From contig NZ_JAJGWT010000004.1 of assembly GCF_021390715.1 (NCBI RefSeq), forward strand, positions 186,306-250,305: a stretch of DNA of 64,000 nt. Direction: 5' to 3'. This DNA comes from Tenacibaculum piscium. Lineage in GTDB: Bacteria; Bacteroidota; Bacteroidia; Flavobacteriales; Flavobacteriaceae. Shown piece after piece: positions 1 through 8,109 of the stretch; positions within the stretch are counted from its first letter, which is position 1, and each line of letters begins with the position of its first letter. The translations under genes were made by a program, and so were the position numbers. The notes beneath the pieces are model-generated. The model worked only from the letters and a program-made list of their open reading frames with translations. It had not been told where the DNA came from and made no database searches.

Positions 1-97
1 TTAATTTTTCTATTTGATATTCTTTTTGCTGTAATATTTTATACAATGCAAATGCCGAATCTTTTCCTGAACTCCAATTAAAATATGCTTTTTTCAT
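1..97 (-). CDS. Dph6-like ATP pyrophosphatase (diphthine--ammonia ligase family), N-terminal fragment
   Basis: The ATG lies at 95-97 on the minus strand and the frame stays open to the left edge, giving 32 residues that begin MKKAYFNWSSGKDSAFALYK. The SSGKDSA stretch at residues 9-15 is the PP-loop that binds ATP in adenine-nucleotide alpha hydrolases. This short N-terminus fits the Dph6-like family (PF01902), usually about 220 residues in bacteria, where the true substrate is not well known. The rest lies outside the window. It is transcribed in the same direction as rimO but is separated from it by a terminator-like hairpin. The family call rests only on the PP-loop and its distance from the start. 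Confidence 0.7.
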   Translation of the reverse strand, partial: MKKAYFNWSSGKDSAFALYKILQQKEYQIEKL

Positions 98-125
98 AAG
101 GCTAAATTATAGTATTTAAAACATA

Positions 126-152
126 AAAAATCCCACTAAAAGCAGGATTTTT
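126..152 (-). terminator. Probable terminator downstream of rimO
   Basis: Arms AAAAATCC (126-133) and GGATTTTT (145-152) form a short hairpin with an 11-base loop and a U-run when read on the minus strand, just after the rimO stop. Confidence 0.55.
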
Positions 153-184
153 ATATTTTATATTCTTGAAAAAAAATAATTTTA

Positions 185-1546
185 TTAATGATTTATTTTC
201 TTTCGTTGATTTAAGCTCGTTGGTTTTTCTTGTTTTACTAGTGGAGTTCCGTATAAATCAAAATCTCCCGCTTCATCAATTTTAATATCGATAAATTCTC
301 CCAATTTAATATAGTGTTTTGTAGCGTCTACAATTACGTCATTATCAACATCTGGCGAATCGAATTCAGTACGACCGTAAAAATACTCGCCATCTTTTCT
401 ATCGAATAAACAACGGAACGTTTTACCAATTTTAGCTTGATTTAATTCCCAAGAAATTTGACCTTGAACTTCCATAATTTCATTTACTCTTCGGAATTTC
501 ACATCCGCAGGAACATCATCTTCTAAAACAAAAGCACCTGTATTTTCTTCATGAGAATATTCAAAAGCTCCCATTCTTTCGAAACGCATTTCTTCAACCC
601 ATGCTTTTAATTCTTCAAATTGTGCTTCTGTTTCACCAGGATATCCAACAATTAAGGTCGTACGAATTGCCATATTTGGCACAGTTTCTCTAAATTTATG
701 AATTAATGAAGTTGTTTTTTCGTGAGTAGTACCACGCTTCATCGATTTTAAAATTTCTGTATTAATGTGCTGTAACGGAATGTCTAAATAATTACAAACT
801 TTAGGTTCATTTTTCATTACATCTAACACATCCATAGGAAAACCTGAAGGAAAAGCATAATGTAAACGAATCCACTCGATTCCATCAACTTTAACTAATT
901 CTTTTAATAAATCGGCTAAAGCACGTTTTTTATAAATATCTAATCCGTAATAGGTTAAATCTTGTGCGATTAACATCAATTCTTTAATTCCTTTTTCGGC
1001 TAATTTAGTCGCTTCAATAATAATATCTTCAATCGGTGTCGATTTATGTTTTCCTCGCATTAAAGGAATTGCACAAAATGAACACGGACGATCGCAACCT
1101 TCGGCAATTTTTAAATACGCGTAATGTTTTGGCGTCGTTGTTAAACGCTCTCCGATTAATTCATGCTTATAATCTGCCTCTAAAACTTTCAATAATTCTG
1201 GCAATTCGTGTGTACCAAAATACTGATCTACATTTTTAATTTCGTTTTCTAAATCGGGTTTATAGCGTTCGCTCAAACATCCAGAAACAAAAACTTTGTC
1301 TATTTCACCTGCTTCTTTACGTTGTGCGTAATGCAAAATGGTATCAATACTTTCTTCTTTGGCTTTTCCGATAAAACCGCAAGTATTGATAACAACAATA
1401 TTACCATCATCTTCAGGATCTTCATGAACCACGTTTTTACCATTGGCTTTTAATTGTCCCATTAAAATTTCACTATCGTAAATGTTTTTAGAACATCCTA
1501 AGGTTACTACGTTGATTTTATTCTGCTTTGGTGATTTTGTGCGCAT
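185..1546 (-). CDS. rimO: Ribosomal protein S12 methylthiotransferase RimO
   Basis: RimO adds a methylthio group to the conserved aspartate of ribosomal protein S12 using two iron-sulfur clusters and S-adenosylmethionine. With the ATG at 1544-1546 the protein has 453 residues, a little longer than typical RimO. The N-terminal UPF0004 domain carries Cys18 (TLGCSKN), Cys56 (NTCGF) and Cys90 (SGCLSE). The radical-SAM triad is Cys151, Cys155 and Cys158 in CDRPCSFC, and a TRAM-like domain ends the protein. The frame is open 45 bases further upstream, but MRTKSPKQNK is the expected start and a TATCTTTG box (1569-1576, minus) lies just before it. TLGCSKN with IPLMRGKHKS separates it from the tRNA enzyme MtaB, also present in this window. 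Confidence 0.95.
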   Translation of the reverse strand: MRTKSPKQNKINVVTLGCSKNIYDSEILMGQLKANGKNVVHEDPEDDGNIVVINTCGFIGKAKEESIDTILHYAQRKEAGEIDKVFVSGCLSERYKPDLENEIKNVDQYFGTHELPELLKVLEADYKHELIGERLTTTPKHYAYLKIAEGCDRPCSFCAIPLMRGKHKSTPIEDIIIEATKLAEKGIKELMLIAQDLTYYGLDIYKKRALADLLKELVKVDGIEWIRLHYAFPSGFPMDVLDVMKNEPKVCNYLDIPLQHINTEILKSMKRGTTHEKTTSLIHKFRETVPNMAIRTTLIVGYPGETEAQFEELKAWVEEMRFERMGAFEYSHEENTGAFVLEDDVPADVKFRRVNEIMEVQGQISWELNQAKIGKTFRCLFDRKDGEYFYGRTEFDSPDVDNDVIVDATKHYIKLGEFIDIKIDEAGDFDLYGTPLVKQEKPTSLNQRKKINH

Positions 1547-1568
1547 TGTACTATAAAAATTTAGGTTG

Positions 1569-1576
1569 CAAAGATA
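1569..1576 (-). promoter_or_regulatory. Candidate -7 box for rimO
   Basis: TATCTTTG on the minus strand matches the Bacteroidota -7 consensus TAnnTTTG and lies 22 bases before the chosen rimO start. No TTG is seen at the right distance upstream, so support is partial. Confidence 0.4.
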
Positions 1577-1669
1577 CTGTTTAAACAACAAGTTTGTAAA
1601 AATTAAAAGCTTAAAAATTTGAGGTTCATTTTAATTAAATAACTGTTAATTTCATTTTTGATAAATTTG

Positions 1670-1677
1670 TATTTTTG
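1670..1677 (+). promoter_or_regulatory. Candidate -7 box for the orphan secreted protein
   Basis: TATTTTTG fits TAnnTTTG, 42 bases before the ATG at 1720; a second match, TAAATTTG, is directly next to it (1662-1669). No well-spaced TTG is visible. Confidence 0.35.
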
Positions 1678-1719
1678 CTGATACTTTAAAATCAGTTAAA
1701 TCTGTAACGATTAATCAGC

Positions 1720-2913
1720 ATGAATAAAATATTACTTATTATCATCATTATTTCATCTTCGAATGTACATGGGCAAACGTTCAAAGATTCTATCAATATT
1801 ATTTATAAAAATTATTTTGATGTATTAAATACCAAAGAAAAATTAGATACAATTGTATTAAAAGTTCAAAATTTTGAAGAACTAATGGAATCTAATAATC
1901 TGAAAATAAAGAACTTAACTGATGCCGAGCTTTTTAGTTTAAAAAAACAATTACAGCAACGAAAAAATAAAATAGTCAATACCACTGATTTTGTTTTTGC
2001 AGCAAATGCGAGTTTAAATGCCATCAAACAACTAGATGCAACAAGTGATTATCTTACTAAAATTTCAAGTTTAAACAATCCTGAAAATGCGGAATTAGGT
2101 TTTTCATTATCGAATCAAATTGCTATTATTATCGAAAAAAATATTTTTAAAGGAAAGAGTAAAATCAATGGAATTAAAAAATCTAAGTTTTTGCTTTTTG
2201 TTGATAATATCATAAAATCGCCAATAACCAAGACAATAAGTAGCGCCATGCCGATTGTTAATTCAATTAAATCTATTGTTGATTTAGTGATTGGAAATGC
2301 TATAAAAGATAAAAATGTATCTATAAATCATATTGTTGAATTAAAAAAATCATTAAAAGTATATTTAGAACATTATGAAGGTTTGGCAAAATGTCAAGTA
2401 AATTTTGAACAAAATTTAAGAACTTTAGATGTCAGAAAAAAAGGATTGGTATTATTATTAACTCAATATACTACCGAGCGTTCAAATACGTTAAGCCCAA
2501 ATATGATATCAGAAAAAGACAAAAAAACCTCCTTAACACAATTGATAAATAGGTATTATACTAAAAATATTGTACAGCAAAAAGTAGCACAAATAATTGA
2601 TGCAAAACCAATTTCTTACAGTGCTCATTTAAGCGATAATAAATTGATTTATCCAAATTATGCGTTAAATCAGGCAAAGTTTATTAGAGATGAAATTGAA
2701 TCTTTAAGCAAAGAATACGCTTCAATATTTACACTTTATCAGCTTGATTTGAAAGATGTTTTACAAAAAAGTAAAAATATTGGTGATGCAACTAAAATAG
2801 AACAAAAAATAATTGAACTTGAAAATAAATTATTAGAAGTAAAAAATGCCTTTGAGGATAATTTAAATATCTATAAATTAAATCATACATTTAAAATTTT
2901 AATTAGTTATTAA
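1720..2913 (+). CDS. Orphan secreted or periplasmic helical protein, function unknown
   Basis: The 397-residue protein begins with a signal-peptide-like segment (MNKILLIIIIISSSNVHGQ, likely cleaved after residue 18). The rest is rich in Lys, Asn, Ile and Leu and looks mostly helical, with coiled-coil-like stretches near residues 55-85 and 345-385. A small-residue-rich amphipathic stretch near 170-200 could pack against a membrane or a partner. I recognise no domain and no catalytic motif. It stands alone on the plus strand between rimO and ftsY, with its own promoter-like boxes and a terminator after it. In related genomes I would expect rimO and ftsY to be close neighbours, so this may be an inserted accessory gene; that is inference. 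Confidence 0.75.
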   Translation: MNKILLIIIIISSSNVHGQTFKDSINIIYKNYFDVLNTKEKLDTIVLKVQNFEELMESNNLKIKNLTDAELFSLKKQLQQRKNKIVNTTDFVFAANASLNAIKQLDATSDYLTKISSLNNPENAELGFSLSNQIAIIIEKNIFKGKSKINGIKKSKFLLFVDNIIKSPITKTISSAMPIVNSIKSIVDLVIGNAIKDKNVSINHIVELKKSLKVYLEHYEGLAKCQVNFEQNLRTLDVRKKGLVLLLTQYTTERSNTLSPNMISEKDKKTSLTQLINRYYTKNIVQQKVAQIIDAKPISYSAHLSDNKLIYPNYALNQAKFIRDEIESLSKEYASIFTLYQLDLKDVLQKSKNIGDATKIEQKIIELENKLLEVKNAFEDNLNIYKLNHTFKILISY

Positions 2914-2941
2914 CTATATTTACAATAATATACAAGCAAAA

Positions 2942-2963
2942 AAACTCCCAAATTGGGAGTTTC
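2942..2963. terminator. Bidirectional terminator
   Basis: The perfect stem AAACTCCCAA/TTGGGAGTTT lies between the converging ends of the orphan gene and ftsY and is followed by T-rich sequence. Confidence 0.75.
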
Positions 2964-3002
2964 TTTGTATTTTTAATATTAAAAAAATCTATTTTATATT
3001 TT

Positions 3003-3956
3003 TTATTTAAAGAAAGAATCTACAAATTCGTGTTTATTAAATACTTGTAAATCGTCAATTCCTTCGCCAACTCCGATATATTTTACTGGAATCTGAAATT
3101 GATCAGAAATACCGATAACCACACCACCTTTTGCTGTTCCGTCAAGTTTTGTTACTGCTAAAGAAGTTACTTCTGTGGCTTTTGTAAACTGTTTTGCTTG
3201 TTCAAAAGCATTTTGTCCTGTTGAACCGTCTAAAACTAATAATACTTCATGCGGTGCATTAGGTATCACTTTTTGCATTACACGTTTAATTTTTGTTAAT
3301 TCATTCATTAAATTAACTTTGTTATGCAAACGACCAGCGGTATCAATAATAATAACATCGGCATTTTGATTTACGCCAGATTTCACCGTATCAAATGCTA
3401 CAGATGCAGGATCAGATCCCATTTCTTGACGAATAATTGGTACATCAGTTCTATCTGCCCAAACTTGTAATTGATCAATTGCGGCAGCTCTAAAGGTATC
3501 TGCAGCTCCAAGAACAACCTTTAAACCCTGCTTTTTAAACTGCGATGCTAACTTACCAATCGTCGTTGTTTTACCAACACCATTGACACCAACGACCATT
3601 ATTACATGAGGTTTATTGTTTGTTGGAACAGTAAATTCGGTAGCATCTTTTGTATTTGTTTCTGATAATAATCCCGCAATTTCATCTCTAAGAATTTGGT
3701 TTAATTCATCAGTACCTACATATTTATCTCTAGCAACTCGAGCTTCAATTCTATCAATAATTTTTAGTGTAGTAGCTACACCAACATCCGAAGAAACTAA
3801 TACTTCTTCTAAGTTATCTAAAACAGCAGCATCTACTTTTGCTTTCCCTGCAACGGCTTTCGATAATTTAGAGAAAAAACTTGTTTTTGTTTTTTCTAGT
3901 CCTTTGTCTAATGTTTCTTTTTTCTCTCTCGAGAAGATTTTCTTAAAAAAACTCAT
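3003..3956 (-). CDS. ftsY: Signal recognition particle receptor FtsY
   Basis: FtsY is the membrane-associated GTPase that receives the SRP-ribosome complex and passes membrane proteins to SecYEG. The 317-residue protein has a short basic N-terminus, a helical N domain (about 25-100) and an NG GTPase domain. The P-loop GVNGVGKTTT is at residues 123-132, with DTAGR near 205 and TKLDGTAKGG near 270. It lacks the long acidic A domain of the E. coli protein, as is usual in Bacteroidota. It lies downstream of the rpmB-rpmG-DUF4295 group on the same strand, but a hairpin at 4077-4104 separates them, so it may have its own promoter. Confidence 0.97.
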   Translation of the reverse strand: MSFFKKIFSREKKETLDKGLEKTKTSFFSKLSKAVAGKAKVDAAVLDNLEEVLVSSDVGVATTLKIIDRIEARVARDKYVGTDELNQILRDEIAGLLSETNTKDATEFTVPTNNKPHVIMVVGVNGVGKTTTIGKLASQFKKQGLKVVLGAADTFRAAAIDQLQVWADRTDVPIIRQEMGSDPASVAFDTVKSGVNQNADVIIIDTAGRLHNKVNLMNELTKIKRVMQKVIPNAPHEVLLVLDGSTGQNAFEQAKQFTKATEVTSLAVTKLDGTAKGGVVIGISDQFQIPVKYIGVGEGIDDLQVFNKHEFVDSFFK

Positions 3957-4076
3957 AGTTAAATTTTACAATCATTTATATAGGGTGAAAACTATACCAA
4001 ACTATATTATATAGTCAAATTGTCATACTTACCTGATTACTTGGAGGTGTCAATATACAATTTTTAGCACAAAAAA

Positions 4077-4104
4077 AAAGCTACTCTCTTATGAAAGTAG
4101 CTTT
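4077..4104 (-). terminator. Terminator after the rpmB-rpmG-DUF4295 group
   Basis: Arms AAAGCTACT (4077-4085) and AGTAGCTTT (4096-4104) with a 10-base loop, followed on the minus strand by a run of T. Confidence 0.7.
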
Positions 4105-4125
4105 TATATATTTTATAAACAAGTA

Positions 4126-4278
4126 TTAATTTTTCTTGATAAAATCATTTACTTGTGCAGGGTCCATAATTGCTTCAACGAATGTATAAGCTCCTGTTTT
4201 TGGAGACTTTACCATTTTGATTGCTTTAGTTAATCTTTTCGCTCCTGTTTGTAACGATGCTACTGATTTCTTTGCCAT
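4126..4278 (-). CDS. DUF4295 small protein of the ribosomal operon
   Basis: This 50-residue protein starts MAKKSVASLQTGAKRLTKAI and ends in DFIKKN. It is basic at the N-terminus and contains a KSPKTGAYTFVE stretch. It matches the DUF4295 family, which in Bacteroidota follows rpmB and rpmG and may be a lineage-specific ribosome-associated protein; its exact role is not known to me. It starts 38 bases after the rpmG stop and ends just before a terminator, so it is the last gene of this small operon. Confidence 0.9.
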   Translation of the reverse strand: MAKKSVASLQTGAKRLTKAIKMVKSPKTGAYTFVEAIMDPAQVNDFIKKN

Positions 4279-4315
4279 GTTCTATGGTTTATTAAAGTTT
4301 TAAAAAAACTTTTAA

Positions 4316-4498
4316 TTATTTAATTTCTTTATGAACTGTCATCTTCTTTAAGATTGAATTAAATTTCTTTAATTCCATTCTATCAGGAGTGTTTTTTTTG
4401 TTCTTTGTAGTAATATAACGTGAAGTTCCTGGTAAACCAGTTGCTTTGTGTTCAGTACATTCTAATATAACCTGAACTCTGTTTCCTTTTTTTGCCAT
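4316..4498 (-). CDS. rpmG: 50S ribosomal protein L33
   Basis: L33 is a small protein of the large subunit near the E site. The 60-residue sequence has the family pattern: an [18 protein letters not shown] start, then [22 protein letters not shown]. The zinc-binding cysteine pairs of some L33 forms are absent (only the Cys of LECTEH remains), so it is the cysteine-poor type. It sits 28 bases downstream of rpmB on the same strand and is probably co-transcribed with it. Confidence 0.97.
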   Translation of the reverse strand: MAKKGNRVQVILECTEHKATGLPGTSRYITTKNKKNTPDRMELKKFNSILKKMTVHKEIK

Positions 4499-4526
4499 CT
4501 CTGTGAAGTTTTATCTAAGTAAGGAA

Positions 4527-4766
4527 TTATTTAGTTAAGAAACCATTCTCTCTAGCGTCTTTAATCACAGCAGAGATTCCTTTTTTATTAATATTTTTTA
4601 ATGCAGAAGCAGATACTTTAAGTGTAATCCACTTATCTTCTTCTGGGATAAAGAAACGCTTAGTCATTAAATTAGCGTTAAATTTTCTTTTAGTTCTATT
4701 TAATGCGTGAGAAACATTGTTCCCAACCATTGCTTTTTTTCCTGTAAGTTCACAAACTCTAGACAT
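4527..4766 (-). CDS. rpmB: 50S ribosomal protein L28
   Basis: L28 is a component of the large ribosomal subunit. From the ATG at 4764-4766 the protein has 79 residues, the normal size, starting MSRVCELTGKKAMVGNNVSH and carrying the SHALNRTKRKFNANL core. The frame is open for 22 more codons upstream, but that part contains the promoter and does not look like L28. It is the first gene of an operon with rpmG and DUF4295, preceded by a promoter with both boxes. Confidence 0.97.
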   Translation of the reverse strand: MSRVCELTGKKAMVGNNVSHALNRTKRKFNANLMTKRFFIPEEDKWITLKVSASALKNINKKGISAVIKDARENGFLTK

Positions 4767-4804
4767 CTTCTTGACAGTTTTTAGTATTATTTCTAAACGA
4801 GGTG

Positions 4805-4834
4805 CAAATTTACGCAAATATATTGATTGCACAA
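4805..4834 (-). promoter_or_regulatory. Promoter of the rpmB operon
   Basis: Read on the minus strand, TTG (4832-4834), 19 bases, then TAAATTTG (4805-4812) matches the Bacteroidota consensus TTG-N17-23-TAnnTTTG. The expected transcription start is about 30 bases before the rpmB ATG. Confidence 0.7.
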
Positions 4835-4989
4835 AAAAACTCGTTTAAATTCTTATTTTATTTATTTTTTGTATTCTAACCTAGAGGTTAAGCATCTAAC
4901 CTACTGGAAGCGTAACTGACGGCAAAAATACATAAATATTTTTAATTAGAACAAAAAAAGTTAAAAAAATTACTTGTAAGTTTCTTGTG

Positions 4990-6270
4990 TTATTTTTGAA
5001 TTGACATCATTAATAACTCTAAAGCTTTTGTTACGGTTCTATTGATAACTTTTTCTCTTGGTTGTCCAAAATTAAACTCGTGCACCTCAACATTATTTTT
5101 CGTGGCATTTTTTGTAGCAATTGCGATATAAACGACTCCTACATTTTTGTCTGTAACATCAGTCGTGGGTCCTGCATTTCCTGTTACTGCGATAGCATAA
5201 TCTGTTTGTAATTTATTCAAACAACCCATTGCCATTTCTTTAGCAACTTGTTCACTAACAACGCTAAACTCTTGTATTCTTTGCTTTGAAACACCTAGTA
5301 ATTGCTGTTTTAATTCGGCAGTATAAGTAATAAACCCACCTTTAAAATACGCTGAAGAACCTGCTATCGCAACCAACGAAGCGCCTATTTTCCCTCCTGT
5401 TAAACTCTCGGCAGTGCTTACTGTTTTATTTTTGATACTTAATAAATCTCCTACTCTTTTTTCAATAGAAGCATCCGTATCATACCCTACAATAATATCT
5501 GAAATTAAGTTTTTTAATGCTATTATTTTTGTTGAAATTTCATTTTCAAGAATTTCTTTGTCATTTCCTTTTGCTGATATTCGCAATCGAACTTTTCCAA
5601 AAGATGGCAAATAAGCTACTTTAATATGTATCGGTAAATTATTTTCCCAATCTTCAATCCGTTCGGCGATAACACTTTCTCCCACGCCAACGGTCATAAT
5701 AGTAGTGTGTATTATGTATGGTAATTTATATTTTTGCTGAATTTTAGGCAATACTTCATTGGTTATAAGTCCTTTCATTTCGTATGGAACACCGGGTAAT
5801 GATACAAAAACAGTATTATTTTCGTAAAACCACATTCCTGGAGCTGTTCCAAATTCATTCATTAACAAAGTTGCTTTTGAAGGCAATTGTGCTTGATATT
5901 TCTGAACCTCATTAAACGGGTGCTTTACTTTTTCAAACAACTGTTTGATGTGTTCAATTACTTGAGGATATTCAACAATTTGGTCATCTTTAAAATATTC
6001 GGCTATTGTTTTTTTGGTGATATCATCCTTTGTTGGTCCAAGACCTCCTGTAATAATTACGATATCTGCTCTTTTTTCGGCTTCTTTTAAGGCGTTTAAA
6101 ATATGTTTTCTTTCATCTTGAATAGAAGAAATTTGATAAACCGAAACGCCAATTTTATTTAATTCCTGCCCAATCCATTGTGAATTGGTATCCACAATTT
6201 GACCGATTAGAATTTCATCTCCAATGGTTATTATTTCTGCATTTACACTCTTATTCTGTATCTTTTTCAT
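4990..6270 (-). CDS. cinA: CinA family nicotinamide-nucleotide amidohydrolase
   Basis: CinA proteins join an N-terminal MoaB/MoeA-like domain (nucleotide pyrophosphatase activity in some members) to a C-terminal amidohydrolase that recycles nicotinamide mononucleotide. The 426-residue protein shows the N-terminal signature AEIITIGDEILIGQIVDTNS and GGLGPTKDD near residue 75. The C-terminal domain has TAESLTGGKIGASLVAIAGSSAYFKGG (about 285-311) and the AVTGNAGP loop near 370. Full length and intact. It stands alone on the minus strand, with a terminator of the next gene upstream of its start. Confidence 0.95.
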   Translation of the reverse strand: MKKIQNKSVNAEIITIGDEILIGQIVDTNSQWIGQELNKIGVSVYQISSIQDERKHILNALKEAEKRADIVIITGGLGPTKDDITKKTIAEYFKDDQIVEYPQVIEHIKQLFEKVKHPFNEVQKYQAQLPSKATLLMNEFGTAPGMWFYENNTVFVSLPGVPYEMKGLITNEVLPKIQQKYKLPYIIHTTIMTVGVGESVIAERIEDWENNLPIHIKVAYLPSFGKVRLRISAKGNDKEILENEISTKIIALKNLISDIIVGYDTDASIEKRVGDLLSIKNKTVSTAESLTGGKIGASLVAIAGSSAYFKGGFITYTAELKQQLLGVSKQRIQEFSVVSEQVAKEMAMGCLNKLQTDYAIAVTGNAGPTTDVTDKNVGVVYIAIATKNATKNNVEVHEFNFGQPREKVINRTVTKALELLMMSIQK

Positions 6271-6333
6271 TTATGTTTCTTACTTCTTTCTTGTCCTGTT
6301 TCTTTTGTCCTTTCTTGTTCTCTTTTTTTCATA

Positions 6334-6360
6334 ATAAATCCCGCATAAAGCGGGATTTAT
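6334..6360 (-). terminator. Terminator after the fumarylacetoacetate-hydrolase-like gene
   Basis: A perfect 11-base stem, ATAAATCCCGC (6334-6344) and GCGGGATTTAT (6350-6360), with a 5-base loop directly beyond the stop codon. Confidence 0.8.
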
Positions 6361-6969
6361 TTATTTTATTTTAATTTCAAAAGCTTGTTTTGAATTAATA
6401 ATTCCTGTTAACACATCATTTTCTTCTACTTTTCCAACACCTGCTGGCGTTCCTGTAAAAATAACATCGCCTTTTTTCAAGGTGAAATATTGTGATACAT
6501 AACTAATTAATTCATCAATTTTCCAAAGCATCGTTTCGGAATTTCCATCCTGAACTACTTGGTTATTTTTATGTAATTGAAAAGAAATACTTTCTAAATT
6601 AAATTCTTCCTTCGGATAAAAATTACCAATAACGGCACTTCCGTCAAAGGCTTTTGCTTTTTCCCAAGGCAATCCTTTTGCTTTACATGTTGCTTGTACA
6701 TCGCGGGCTGTAAAATCAATTCCTAAACCTATTTCATCATAATATTTATGAGCAAATTTTGATGAAATATGTTTTCCTACTTTATTTATTTTCACTAGAA
6801 CCTCCACTTCATACTGAATATCATCAGAAAAAGGCGGTATAAAAAAAGGCATTTTCTTCGGAAGAATTGCAGAATCTGGTTTTAGAAAAACAACAGGACT
6901 TTCTGGTTTTTCATTTGCCAATTCTTCGATATGTTTGGCATAATTACGCCCGATACAAATTATTTTCAT
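6361..6969 (-). CDS. Fumarylacetoacetate hydrolase family protein
   Basis: This 202-residue protein has the FAH fold seen in acylpyruvases and oxaloacetate decarboxylases (FAHD1-like). It starts MKIICIGRNYAKHIEELANE and carries YEVEVLVKI, where the glutamates bind the metal, near residues 54-62. GLGIDFTARDVQ follows near 95 and GDVIFTGTPAGVG near 170. The short length fits the FAHD1-type branch. The precise substrate cannot be fixed from sequence. It is a single gene on the minus strand with a strong terminator; a dispersed repeat lies upstream. Confidence 0.9.
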   Translation of the reverse strand: MKIICIGRNYAKHIEELANEKPESPVVFLKPDSAILPKKMPFFIPPFSDDIQYEVEVLVKINKVGKHISSKFAHKYYDEIGLGIDFTARDVQATCKAKGLPWEKAKAFDGSAVIGNFYPKEEFNLESISFQLHKNNQVVQDGNSETMLWKIDELISYVSQYFTLKKGDVIFTGTPAGVGKVEENDVLTGIINSKQAFEIKIK

Positions 6970-7005
6970 AACTAATTATAATTATTTATTTATCAATTAT
7001 TTAAA

Positions 7006-7146
7006 GCCTGTTTAAAGTTTATCAAAAAAAATATAGTAGAAAAAAATAGGAAATCGAATCCGTCAAACTGAATTTATTTCAGTTTCTCATCCTAATTTGC
7101 CACAGTTCTTAGCCTTGTGCGATGCTGAAATAAATTCAGCATAACG
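7006..7146. repeat. Composite intergenic repeat with long inverted arms
   Basis: The left part, GCCTGTTTAAAGTTTATC followed by a variant of AAAAATATAGTAGAAAAAAAT, recurs in reverse at about 38468-38514. The right part has perfect 15-base inverted arms, CTGAATTTATTTCAG (7068-7082) and CTGAAATAAATTCAG (7125-7139), 42 bases apart. Imperfect extensions reach 7061 and 7146, and each arm is itself nearly palindromic. It fills most of the 218-base gap between the FAH-like gene and menB and has no ORF. It looks like a REP/MITE-type element rather than a terminator. Confidence 0.7.
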
Positions 7147-7187
7147 ATAATCTTCTTTTGATTTAAAAACTTCTAAAAAATGCTCAT

Positions 7188-8027
7188 TTATGGTATCCAA
7201 GTTTTAGGGAAATTCGGTTTTCTTTTCTCTAAAAAAGCATCACGTCCTTCTTTTGCTTCTTCTGTCATATAGGCTAAACGGGTAACTTCCCCAGCAAATA
7301 CTTGTTGTCCGACCATGCCGTCATCGGTTAAATTCATCGCGAATTTTAACATTTTTATTGATGTCGGCGATTTCTCTAAAATTTCTTGCGCCCAATCGAA
7401 AGCAGTTTGTTCTAGTTCATCATGTGGAATTACGGCGTTTACCATTCCCATTTCATACGCTTCTTGCGCTGAATAATTTCTTCCTAAAAAGAAAATTTCA
7501 CGAGCTTTTTTCTGCCCGACCATTTTCGCTAAATATGCTGAACCGTATCCTGCATCAAAAGACGTTACATCAGCATCAGTTTGTTTAAAAATGGCGTGTT
7601 CTTTACTTGCCAAGGTTAAATCGCAAACTACGTGTAAACTATGTCCGCCACCAACTGCCCAACCTGGAACAACACAAATTACGGCTTTTGGCATAAAACG
7701 AATCAAACGCTGTACTTCTAAAATATTTAAACGATGATAGCCATCTTTACCAACATAGCCTTTTTCGCCACGGGCATTTTGATCGCCTCCAGAACAAAAA
7801 CTCCAAATTCCATCTTTTGAAGAAGGACCTTCTGCCGATAATAATACGACTCCTATATTCGTGTCTTCGTGTGCATCTTGAAAAGCATCTAATAATTCAG
7901 AAGTCGTGTGTGGACGAAAAGCATTACGTATATCGGGGCGATTAAATGCTATTCTTGCTACATTGTGCGACTTTTTATAAGTAATATCTTCATACTCTTT
8001 GGCAACTTTCCATTGAGGTTCTATCAT
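7188..8027 (-). CDS. menB: 1,4-dihydroxy-2-naphthoyl-CoA synthase MenB
   Basis: MenB is the crotonase-fold enzyme that closes the naphthoquinone ring of menaquinone from o-succinylbenzoyl-CoA. The 279 residues are the usual length. Visible marks are RIAFNRPDIRNAFRPHT (about 25-41), the SGGDQNARGE oxyanion-hole loop (78-87), GWAVGGGHSLHVVCDLT (about 122-138) and the family-typical DAGYGSAYLAKMVGQKKARE. The ending KRKPNFPKTWIP is also MenB-like. It is divergent from the esterase-like gene across a 171-base gap with three 12-base direct repeats. menD lies 2 kb away on the same strand. Confidence 0.96.
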   Translation of the reverse strand: MIEPQWKVAKEYEDITYKKSHNVARIAFNRPDIRNAFRPHTTSELLDAFQDAHEDTNIGVVLLSAEGPSSKDGIWSFCSGGDQNARGEKGYVGKDGYHRLNILEVQRLIRFMPKAVICVVPGWAVGGGHSLHVVCDLTLASKEHAIFKQTDADVTSFDAGYGSAYLAKMVGQKKAREIFFLGRNYSAQEAYEMGMVNAVIPHDELEQTAFDWAQEILEKSPTSIKMLKFAMNLTDDGMVGQQVFAGEVTRLAYMTEEAKEGRDAFLEKRKPNFPKTWIP

Positions 8028-8073
8028 AATTTAAAACTATTAACGTTTGTAAGTACAACAAAAATAACATAAA

Positions 8074-8109
8074 AACTTTGTTTATAACTTTGTATATAAC
8101 TTTGTTTTC
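8074..8109. repeat. Three tandem 12-base repeats between divergent genes
   Basis: AACTTTGTTTAT (8074-8085), AACTTTGTATAT (8086-8097) and AACTTTGTTTTC (8098-8109) follow each other without gaps in the menB/esterase promoter region. The second copy supplies the TTG of a plus-strand promoter. They could be binding sites or simple slippage. Confidence 0.7.

Noticed and set aside
3616..4014. 132-codon plus-strand frame opposite ftsY
   Set aside because: Mirror of the ftsY coding strand, with a hydrophobic, Ser-rich composition typical of antisense frames; no promoter or start context.
4767..4832. Longer reading of L28 with 22 extra N-terminal residues
   Set aside because: The extra part overlaps the operon promoter and does not resemble L28; the ATG at 4764-4766 gives the standard protein.
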